A program made the position numbers and the translations under genes. From NCBI GenBank assembly GCA_014116815.1, contig JACGYV010000023.1, positions 1-21,529 of the forward strand: DNA of 21,529 bases, read 5' to 3'. The stretch is from Holosporaceae bacterium 'Namur'. Lineage in GTDB: Bacteria; Pseudomonadota; Alphaproteobacteria; Rickettsiales; Midichloriaceae. Positions 1 to 7,700 of the stretch are shown here, in pieces. The notes under the pieces were generated by a model. It worked only from the letters and a program-made list of their open reading frames with translations. It searched no databases and was not told the origin of the DNA. Every line of letters begins with the position of its first letter. Position 1 is the first letter of the stretch.

Positions 1-198
1 AATGTTTTTGGCAGATCGGTAGACGTTTAAAGCTCCGAGAATTATTGTACCAACTGCAAGTGCAGGATATAAATAAGTTGTAGAGTAAGAACTTAGTAAC
101 TCAGATGAAATTATTCCAAGGTTGTTAACTTCAAGTAAAGCTAAAGCTGCAAAACTCAGATGGCTTGCATTCTTAAGGCTAATAATATTATTTCTCAT
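1..198 (-). CDS. N-terminal part of an unidentified membrane protein (runs off left edge)
   Basis: The reverse strand is open from an ATG at 196-198 to the window edge, giving 66 codons. The peptide starts MRNNIISLKN. It has a hydrophobic stretch at about residues 13-35 and another at about 43-60 that ends in a polar NVYRSAKN segment, as expected for two membrane helices. No family is recognised. No clear Shine-Dalgarno sequence precedes the ATG; the upstream bases are nearly all A and T, as for several genes here. The rest of the gene lies outside the window, so length and function cannot be judged. Confidence 0.5.
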   Translation of the reverse strand, partial: MRNNIISLKNASHLSFAALALLEVNNLGIISSELLSSYSTTYLYPALAVGTIILGALNVYRSAKNI

Positions 199-404
199 TT
201 TAAAAATTAATTAGTTGATTTAAGCAAATTATATATAATAAAAATGAATATATCAAATAAAATGCTGTTAAATATTTGTTAAATCTAATATACCAACCTT
301 TTTATGGTGGCTGTTTATGAGTCGGGTTTGAAATGATTTGGGGGAATGATTTGAACCTGAATAAGGGTGTCAAATGTTCTGATGCGGCAGTAGAAATGCT
401 AAAA

Positions 405-436
405 TGTAGAAGCTTTCTATAATGTAGACATTCTAC
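405..436. repeat. Cluster of small inverted repeats
   Basis: Two adjacent short stems occur: TAGAA/TTCTA around GCT (407-419) and GTAGA/TCTAC around CAT (424-436). The four arms are variants of one word (GTAGA or its complement), so they can pair in alternative ways. This could be an operator, an RNA switch or chance. Confidence 0.3.
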
Positions 437-602
437 TTTAAATTATTGCTCTCCTAACGTTTTTGAGCAATATTACTACAAAGTTGCTTAACTACCTCTC
501 CACTATAACGGGATAAGATCAATAGTGTATTTAAATTTGAGTATACAAAGTTAAAAAAATGAAAAAATGCAATGTGCAAATATTTTTAATAGGTTATTTG
601 CC

Positions 603-640
603 TTTATAGGGGATGTAACATGTGTTACAGTCCTTATAAA
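603..640. promoter_or_regulatory. 17-pair hairpin upstream of the HEPN-type gene
   Basis: Positions 603-619 pair with 624-640 around the loop ATGT. As RNA the stem has 17 positions with one A-G mismatch and two G-U pairs; its core is GTAAC/GTTAC. It ends about 76 nt before the ATG at 717. Run-on of A residues rather than T follows on the plus strand, so it is not a typical plus-strand terminator. It may be an operator or a 5' UTR structure. No function is proven. Confidence 0.45.
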
Positions 641-716
641 AAATATATTAACACCTTTAGTAGCATATATCATGCCTAAGATGAGCCATCTTCAGTATAA
701 AAAATTATGGTAGCAT

Positions 717-3473
717 ATGAGAAAAAAAGTTACTACCCATATAAAAAAATCTAACCGATCAAATAATATAATTACATATGAAATAGAAAAGGGACAGGAA
801 GAAAAAATTTATAGGGTTAATGAAGAAATAGCAACATTGTTAACTATTGATTTTTCAATGGCAAATTCTAATTTGAAAAATAGTTTCAAAGAAGCTTTAT
901 CTGAGCTTAATGCATTTACTCAAGATAAAATTCGGTTGCCTCAAAAAATTGGTTTATCTGAAGAAGAAAATACTAAGTTCGATTTATACCGTTTAGAATA
1001 CATTAGCCAAGCTCTTAATATACTTATAAAATATTTTGGTGAAGGTAAAAGCTTATTTAAATCAGGTTACAAACCAATATCTATTAGCATAGATGAAGGT
1101 ATTTACCTTAACTATAGCAGGACTATTTTATATAATATCACTAAAACTATAGATAGTCTTTCAGGCCGGTGCCGAGGAGAGTATGAATTTTTACTAGCTT
1201 CTGGCTCGAGGTGGAAAGCATTAGAGGCTTTAGGTGGTTTAATGGTTCCTAAATCTGGACAAGATTTCATTTTAAATTTATTTGAGTATGACAAACTTAC
1301 TGAAGAAATAAAAGCATCCCTTTATGCTGAAATAAAATTTAGCGATCGAATAATAGAAGCAGCTATTCCAGATATTATTAATAATGACTTACCAAAATTA
1401 AGAAAAGTAATAAATAATATATACTTATTAACAAAACAAGGAAAAAGCATTTGTTTAAAAGAAGTAATTTCTGTTGAACTTCCTGCCATAAAAGCCTTAA
1501 CTCTAAGAATTACTGATACTTTCACTTTAATGAAATTATTACAACATTGTCTAAGTCATTTTCAAGAAATTCAGAAAAAAACATTAGTTAATGCAATGAA
1601 GTTACCATCATTTAGCCTTAGCTCCATGAATAAAAGCCAAATTAAAGAATCTTCAATTGATAATAATGATACCTATATAAACTTATCCACTAAGCAGGGT
1701 CTGCATGCTGCCCTACGAAGACTACAAAAAATAGGGGAATTACTTACAAATAAAAATCTCTCATCACAATTAAAGCAATTAGATCCCTTAACAGATTGGG
1801 ATGCTTTTATAAACATTAGGAATAGTATTACTCACCAATATAAGGAAGATTTAAAAGCAAAGATAAATAACAAGCTATTAAAAGATAGCGAGTTCTTTGA
1901 AAGTATATTAACTATAGAGATGGAAGAGCTTTATATAAGAATTATTAATCTTATAGTTATTAGAGCTCAACAGTTTCCAAAATGCTCCCCTTTTAATCCT
2001 ATGGAATTTTGGAATAACCTTTATCATTATAAAAATAATAATTTAAATCAATATGATACAAGTATATCTAAAGAAGATAGAAACATATTTTTAAAAACCC
2101 TTTTAGATACTAATGCTCCTTTTGAAATTAGAAAAGAATGGATCAATATATTTATCAATATATCCGCAGGGAGATATACAAAAGAGCCTAATAGAATTTA
2201 CTTAAAGTACTTGCTAATCTCACGTAATAATGAGCCCTTATATCTTCAATGTAAACAAATAGCTGAAAAGGTCATAAACTTAATTCGTGAGAATACTTCT
2301 AAAACAAAAATAAAAAAAACTAAAATTGATGATTCTAAAGAAGCAATTGTAAAACGCAAAGAGATTAAAAGAGAAAAAAAAGAGCATGATCGTATTAGTA
2401 AATTGCAAGGATTAGATGTAATAAGAAAATTATCATTGGAATTGATGTGGAGTTCAGAAAAATCCCTATTAAGCAGAGAGCAACATATTGATTCTGCTGT
2501 AGAGGCAATAACTAATATTAAAGAATTTATTGAACAAAACGATTTTATTGCAACAAATTTTCATTATGAAGATTTCAACGCATGGGTAGAAGCATTGGGT
2601 CAGGAAAATATTGAATTATTTATTGAGAAATATTATATTTTATTAAGATTAAACCCTGAATTGTCTGATGCTATAGAATATAATGCAGGACAACTATTAA
2701 AATTCTTAGAACAAATAAAAGATTATCCAGAAGTTAAGTGTTATGAATATCTATTTAAGAGATTTGATCTGCTAAGGCGCACAAGGAACTATATCGAACA
2801 TGGTAACTTTCTACAAGATAACCCACCTAGAGTTCCTGATAAGTACCCTCTTACTCATACTAGACAGTATGAGATTGGTATGATTATGTTAGTACTAATT
2901 TTTGAATTATTACCTGCATTAAAATTAATAAAAGAACAAGTCGCCATAAATTCTCAAGTACCTGAAGAAACCCTTCATTTAATAAATAATGATGAGCCAA
3001 CTCCTACCTTACATATACAGGATAAAGATCAATCACCTTTACATATGGCACAATCTACTCTTAACTTACAGAGCCAATACTTAAAAATATTTGAATATAA
3101 CGTTATTCATAATGGAACATTAGAGCAAAAGGTAGATAATAGTTTTTTTTTAGTAGGGGGCTTAAATAAGCTTGCACCAAAGATATTTTATAATGTTGCT
3201 AAGCTAATTAACATTATTACTCCATTATCACAATCCATAAGAAGAGGAATAGAGCAACATCCTCCGTTTAATATTAAGAAAGAAGATGATTACTTTTCTT
3301 ACCTGTCTTCGGAACTAATGACACGTATTATTATGTATTTGCCGGAAAGTAATAGTTTTCATCACGTGAATATTGAAAGTTTATTGGAAAATCTAAAAGA
3401 GGTTAGAATACCGAATAGAAACCATGTAAATGAATTATTAAAGTCAAAGCCTGCTTTTGAGAATGGTATGTAG
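717..3473 (+). CDS. Large protein with two HEPN-type R-x4-H motifs (putative RNase or defence protein)
   Basis: This is a 918-aa, Lys- and Asn-rich, mainly helical protein of no family I recognise. Two segments carry the HEPN active-site pattern. One is W-x6-RNSITHQY with R368 and H373, inside a helical block at about 325-420. The other is RRTRNYIEHGN with R690 and H695, inside about 570-745 and followed by a hydrophobic helix. A third place, YNVIHNG at 794-800, resembles the motif without its Arg. In HEPN proteins the Arg and His form the metal-independent RNase site, usually across a dimer, so two sites in one chain could act as an internal dimer. A highly charged Lys-rich stretch (about 528-560) separates the halves. 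The start ATG lacks a good Shine-Dalgarno sequence. The gene converges on the toxin-immunity cluster, with 7 nt between the two stops. RNase or defence function is inference from the motifs. Confidence 0.6.
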   Translation: MRKKVTTHIKKSNRSNNIITYEIEKGQEEKIYRVNEEIATLLTIDFSMANSNLKNSFKEALSELNAFTQDKIRLPQKIGLSEEENTKFDLYRLEYISQALNILIKYFGEGKSLFKSGYKPISISIDEGIYLNYSRTILYNITKTIDSLSGRCRGEYEFLLASGSRWKALEALGGLMVPKSGQDFILNLFEYDKLTEEIKASLYAEIKFSDRIIEAAIPDIINNDLPKLRKVINNIYLLTKQGKSICLKEVISVELPAIKALTLRITDTFTLMKLLQHCLSHFQEIQKKTLVNAMKLPSFSLSSMNKSQIKESSIDNNDTYINLSTKQGLHAALRRLQKIGELLTNKNLSSQLKQLDPLTDWDAFINIRNSITHQYKEDLKAKINNKLLKDSEFFESILTIEMEELYIRIINLIVIRAQQFPKCSPFNPMEFWNNLYHYKNNNLNQYDTSISKEDRNIFLKTLLDTNAPFEIRKEWINIFINISAGRYTKEPNRIYLKYLLISRNNEPLYLQCKQIAEKVINLIRENTSKTKIKKTKIDDSKEAIVKRKEIKREKKEHDRISKLQGLDVIRKLSLELMWSSEKSLLSREQHIDSAVEAITNIKEFIEQNDFIATNFHYEDFNAWVEALGQENIELFIEKYYILLRLNPELSDAIEYNAGQLLKFLEQIKDYPEVKCYEYLFKRFDLLRRTRNYIEHGNFLQDNPPRVPDKYPLTHTRQYEIGMIMLVLIFELLPALKLIKEQVAINSQVPEETLHLINNDEPTPTLHIQDKDQSPLHMAQSTLNLQSQYLKIFEYNVIHNGTLEQKVDNSFFLVGGLNKLAPKIFYNVAKLINIITPLSQSIRRGIEQHPPFNIKKEDDYFSYLSSELMTRIIMYLPESNSFHHVNIESLLENLKEVRIPNRNHVNELLKSKPAFENGM

Positions 3474-3480
3474 TTAAAAA

Positions 3481-3678
3481 CTAAATACAACCCCCAATTG
3501 TTATATACTTGCCTCCATACATGGTATCACTACCATTCTTTTCAGGATCTTGACAAAGCCTTCCTTCTTCATGATGATGCCAGGTATAATTATTAGGTGT
3601 GTCTTTAAATCCTGCTGCTAAGTTTGCCTGAGGTCGCAGCCCCTCAAGCCTTTTCATCATAGAACACAACCTCTCCAT
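3481..3678 (-). pseudogene. Orphan fragment of a WHH-type (HNH/ENDO VII) nuclease toxin domain
   Basis: A 65-codon frame starts inside the end of the 238-aa gene. From about residue 10 it reads like the tip of a WHH nuclease toxin: AN-x-AAG-x3-TP-x2-YTWHHHEEG, with YTWHHHE at 31-37. WHH domains normally continue Q-L-V-P-x-x-I-H, several residues, then H-x-G-G. Here the matching part is QDPEKNGSDTMYGG, so the later conserved histidines appear to be lost. The ATG choices at 3678, 3660 and 3657 have no usable ribosome binding site and lie within or at the end of the upstream gene. It is best read as a displaced, probably inactive toxin tip, as found downstream of CDI and Rhs loci. A short translated product cannot be excluded. 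Confidence 0.5.
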
Positions 3679-4360
3679 CCTGATATTCGCCTACTGGCTT
3701 TACATCTATACATATGTCAAAATCGGCTGCTTGAGTTTTAATAAAATCTGCAAATTCCTCTCCGCTAATTGATCCAAACCATTGCCACATTTGCCTGTTT
3801 AAACTCACAATCATTTCTTTATTCATCTTGTTCAGCTTTATATACTCTTCAGTGCATTGCGGCAGAAGACCATCAAAATCCTCCAAAGTTATATCTTCAC
3901 TCATATACTGTTCTACTTTTCTGATCATCTCTTTTAGATGGTCAACAACACAGAGATAATATATGCACTTAATCAGTTCTTCTTGATTGAATTCATGATA
4001 ATTCAAATAATCAGGGCAATTAATATCTACCTCGTTATCGCAGTACACTTCATTAATAACATTTTCTTTAAATTCTATAGCCTGGCCTTTAATAAATCCT
4101 ATTTTTTCTTCTTCTGGTTCTGCCGTTACTCTCCAATGTACTTTATCATATAGGTCGCTTATCATCATGCGATTTAAGGGGCCAAGATTCAATTGCTCAC
4201 CTGTGAGTGCTGGTAGCATGTTATCATGTAACCCTTGAAGGCTGCCATTAGCCTCTATTCCATTAGTGACTATTAGCTTAAGTGCTGCAAGCAACTCTAA
4301 ACTGCTCTCGTAGTATACACAATCAATTAGTTCTTTAGTTGTATATTTGTATGTTGCCAT
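3644..4360 (-). CDS. Internally duplicated acidic protein, candidate orphan immunity protein
   Basis: The 238-aa protein contains two diverged copies of a roughly 92-residue unit, at about 6-98 and 124-215. Aligned landmarks are KELIDCVYY with EELIKCIYY, LPALT with LPQCT, MISDL with MIVSL and FIKGQAIEF with FIKTQAADF. It is acidic, has no signal peptide or membrane helix, and I do not recognise the family. It lies 55 nt downstream of the 104-aa candidate immunity gene on the same strand, and its last codons overlap the WHH nuclease remnant. Small acidic proteins between toxin tips are usually immunity proteins, and duplication could arise by fusion of two tandem immunity genes. Immunity function is inference from position and composition. 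An AGAGA directly before the ATG is a poor ribosome binding site, so translation may depend on the operon. Confidence 0.6.
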   Translation of the reverse strand: MATYKYTTKELIDCVYYESSLELLAALKLIVTNGIEANGSLQGLHDNMLPALTGEQLNLGPLNRMMISDLYDKVHWRVTAEPEEEKIGFIKGQAIEFKENVINEVYCDNEVDINCPDYLNYHEFNQEELIKCIYYLCVVDHLKEMIRKVEQYMSEDITLEDFDGLLPQCTEEYIKLNKMNKEMIVSLNRQMWQWFGSISGEEFADFIKTQAADFDICIDVKPVGEYQDGEVVFYDEKA

Positions 4361-4415
4361 TCTCTATATATTATTTAAGTTTAATAGCTTTTTAATAATA
4401 GTATTTTCAATTATT

Positions 4416-4730
4416 TTAACGGTCAATCTTGAGCAATTCATGTATATATGGTTCGTATTCTTCTATACGATTGACAATTCTTTTACGTTCTTCCTCACTA
4501 TCTGGGGTATATTCTTTTTCTATGGAAAATATATCTTCCTCTTTTATAGCTCTTACGCTATCTAAAAAACTATTAGTTTTATTTTCAAAATCTATAGGTA
4601 ATGCGTCTAAAGCTCCGGTATTACTCGACGTAACGCTAAGTATAGAGCCAGATTGACGTTTTCCTTTTTTATAATCATCAAATACTTCAATGATTCTCTT
4701 TAACATTCTTTTATAATGTGATTCTTCCAT
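4416..4730 (-). CDS. Candidate cognate immunity protein for the J-domain toxin
   Basis: I place the start at the ATG at 4728-4730, giving 104 aa that begin MEESHYKRML. An upstream ATG at 4784 would overlap the toxin gene by 53 nt. The chosen start has AGGAAGAGG with GAGG 5 nt before it and begins 1 nt after the toxin TAA, an arrangement that favours coupled translation. The protein is small, soluble, charged and mostly helical, with an acidic C-terminal half (EEDIFSIEKEY and EEERKRIVNRIEEYEPY). No family is recognised. Its place directly after a polymorphic-toxin-like C-terminus is the standard place for an immunity gene, and this is the only evidence for the role. Confidence 0.6.
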   Translation of the reverse strand: MEESHYKRMLKRIIEVFDDYKKGKRQSGSILSVTSSNTGALDALPIDFENKTNSFLDSVRAIKEEDIFSIEKEYTPDSEEERKRIVNRIEEYEPYIHELLKIDR

Positions 4731-4731
4731 T

Positions 4732-7700
4732 TTAACCTCTTCCTTTGCCTTTATCCTCTTTAAATCCCTCACTACTTCTAACAATAGTTATAACTAAATC
4801 TCCTTCTGTTACTACTTTAAAAGTTCCTTCAATATGTGCTATTCTACTAACTCCGTTCTTAACATGGGGTACTTTTGTATTTCTACTATTTATAATATGC
4901 TCAACAAATTTAGGACTTAACCCGGTTGGAGGATGGTTTTCTGAAGTATGACCGGCTACTCTACCCTTTACCCCACCAACTATATGCACAGGATACATGT
5001 TTTCGATCGCATGTCTAGTATACAAATAACTACCTATTCGTGCATATTCCGTTCCATTGCGCATTTCTTTTTCATATTGGCTCCATAAACCCCAAAAAAG
5101 CTTTTCTTTATTTGCTTCAGGCTCTTTACGTTTGTTACGAGGAGAAGTCTTACCAGTAGATTCATCATCAGAATTTTCCGGACTACTGTTTTTACCACCT
5201 CCTCCACCTCCACTGGCCTTGCTACCAACTTTATTTGTCCATGATGATTTTTCTGATGTCTTTTCAAATTTACCAGTGAATTTAAAATTTGTTTTCTCAC
5301 TACTATAGCTGGAACCACTAGAACTTGAGCTGCTTGATCTTTGGCCGGCAGAGTCAGAACTAGCACCTCTACTAGTTGAAGAACTACCTGGCTTTTGTGT
5401 AGTTGTACTATATCCACTTGGTTTCGGCGTAGTTGTATTAGAACTACTTGGCCTTGGAACACTTGTAGGGTTACTTGGCTTCTGAGTGTTTGAACTAGGA
5501 ACACTAGGGCCTCGGCTTGTCGAGCTCGAACTGCCTGGTCTCTGACTAGTCGGAACAGTTGTACTAGGTTTCGGTGTAGCCGTGCTAGAACTACTTGGCC
5601 TTTGTGTTGAACTTGAGGAGCTTGGCTGAGGGCGAGTGACATTACTTGCTGCCGCTTCCCTCCTTGCCGTATAGCTTGGGTTATTTGCACCGGATACACT
5701 TCCTCTGCTAGCATTCGCTGCTCTTGTTGCAGCTATATTCGCACTATTTACCCTACTATTATTGCTTGCGAATGCATTGTTTATTAATTGCTGCGACCTT
5801 TGATTATTACGCTCAATCGTTCTGATTCGGGGTATGATCAGTACTCCTCCGTATGCTAGCCTTCCTTCTTCACTATTAATACTCGCCGGCACCCTCAAAC
5901 AGGCTTGACTTAAATCAGGTTTATAACCTTTTTCTCTACCAAACCCAATCTTCTTGTACTCATCCTCAAGCCTATCATGCTCACTTAGTTTCTCCTGTAA
6001 TTGCTGTATTACTTTGTCATGCTCATGATCGACTAACATTCTTATCATCACATTTTCATAGCCATTTAGGAAATCTTTTATCAGTGAATCAGTACGATCC
6101 CCAAGAGCCGGAGCAAAACGTTTAGACAACTCTTCATGAAATCCCCTTCTTTTATTTTGACTTAACTGTCTTGCTATCCCTTTTCTTACCATGTAGACTT
6201 CTTTTTTCCATTCATCACTTGAAATAGTCCACCAGCCAAACCAACCGGCTTCCTCCTTCCTTTTGTTGTACCAGCCCTTATAGTGCTCCTCAACTTCTTG
6301 GGATTTTGAAGAAATATGTAGGTTCCCTATCTGCTCCCTGATGGATTTGAAATTTTTTCTAATCCCTTCTAATATTTTTTCTTTTGAAAGCCCCTGTTCG
6401 AAGTTTGAGAATTTGGTCGCTAACAGTTCTTGCTCTTCTTTTAACTTTATTTTGTCATTTCTGACATCTATCATGCTTGCTATTTTCTCTATAGCTCCTT
6501 CTATAAGGTTAAGTAACCACCTTCTGGTATCCTCATTTACTTCTAGTTTAATTACTTGTAATGCTTCTTCCTGCATCTTGATCCATGCTTCATTATCAAG
6601 CCTAAACCAAGCAATGCGTCCATGACTATTTATGTAATCTGTTCTTGTTTTGCTGTACCACTTATCATATTTCTTCTGTATCTGTTCATCAGTATGCTTA
6701 CCCTTATGCAGTGCTTCCTTATATACAGAGTGTGGTGCAAAATTATAGACAGTATCTAAGCCTATAACCTTGCTTTTAAGCTCAATCAAAGCATATATTA
6801 TCTCCTCAGCATTCTTACCATTTGAGTGCATTTTGCATATGCGATCACCTTCACCTGCTATTTCTTCTATAACATCGCACCACCCTATTGCACCTGAGTG
6901 GTAGCTACATATTAAAAGGTCATCCCATGGTATTTGCTCCTCCTCAAGGTTTTGGCTTAACTTTCTTCTAACGCTATCTTTTAGCCCAAAAAATTCCCTT
7001 ATATATGCAGCTGACTTTTTATTTTCTTTCCTCAAGTTGCCAAGAAGATGTATAGAAGTGCAGACCTTACTTAGCTCACGTAACTGTCCAAATATCGGCA
7101 AGTATTGAGCAAATTCATCATAATTGGCTGTAAACTCACGCGCAAAAATATATTCAGGTGAAAAATGATGCTCTCTTTTTACTTGGCCGGTAATATGCTT
7201 TGTTATGTGGTAGAAAATATGCGCATTAGACGAGTTGATCCTAATACTTTCTACTTTATTAAATGTATTTTTTGCATAAAATATAGGCTTAGTGCTTATG
7301 CTTTTGACCTCGGTTCTTGGCTCACGTAATACAGAGCCTATTAACCCCGAATCTGTATACGGATAAGCAGGAGAGATCTTGCCGTCCTCATAAAAATATA
7401 TTTTTTTCTTATTTTCTTTAAAAATAATGCTTGGAGATTTTAGCTGTAATTCCTCTATCTCTTGCTCAATTTTCATTTGATCACTAATGATATAAAATTG
7501 CCAACCTTCATCCTTTTCATCAAGATCAACTAAGTTACCATCTTTATCAAATGCCATCTTATGTTTTTTAACCACCATCTTCAGGTGATCTAAAGCGACT
7601 CGTTGTACGTTAACTTCTTTTTTCGCTTCTTCCGCAATGTCAATCCCCTCGGCTTCAATCCAAAAACGATGGATAGAATTAGACTGCTTTGCCTTATGAA

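Larger units (their letters stand above)
199..716. other. Intergenic region between divergent genes
   Basis: This 518-nt gap separates the left-edge membrane gene (-) from the HEPN-type gene (+). It holds a cluster of small inverted repeats at 405-436 and a strong hairpin at 603-640. A 29-codon ORF at 333-422 (+, starts MIWGNDLNLN) lies in a less AT-rich patch but has no ribosome binding site and no recognisable family. Nothing else supports a gene. Confidence 0.5.

Noticed and set aside
333..422. 29-codon plus-strand ORF starting MIWGNDLNLN
   Set aside because: No ribosome binding site and no recognisable family. It may be a fragment of something older but cannot be supported.
794..800. Plus-strand overlaps and antisense frames inside the HEPN-type gene considered as genes
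   Set aside because: They follow the codon pattern of the main frame, lack start signals and have no family features.
3101..3121. Third HEPN motif (YNVIHNG, protein residues 794-800)
   Set aside because: The Arg of the R-x4-H pair is absent, so it is not counted as an active site; it may be a degenerate copy.
3471..3483. TAGTT/AACTA stem at the end of the HEPN-type gene as a terminator
   Set aside because: Only 5 A-T-rich pairs and no T tract; expected by chance.
4731..4784. Longer 122-aa version of the immunity gene starting at 4784
   Set aside because: It would overlap the toxin's conserved end by 53 nt. The ATG at 4730 has a much better ribosome binding site and natural spacing.
5300..5650. 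CRISPR-like or tandem repeat array
   Set aside because: The repeats are degenerate, in frame and encode a low-complexity linker, with no regular spacers.
5034..5714. 226-codon minus-strand ORF rich in Val, Leu, Arg and Gln
   Set aside because: It is an alternate frame of the Ser/Pro/Thr-rich linker. Its repetitive composition comes from the repeat DNA, and it has no independent start signal.
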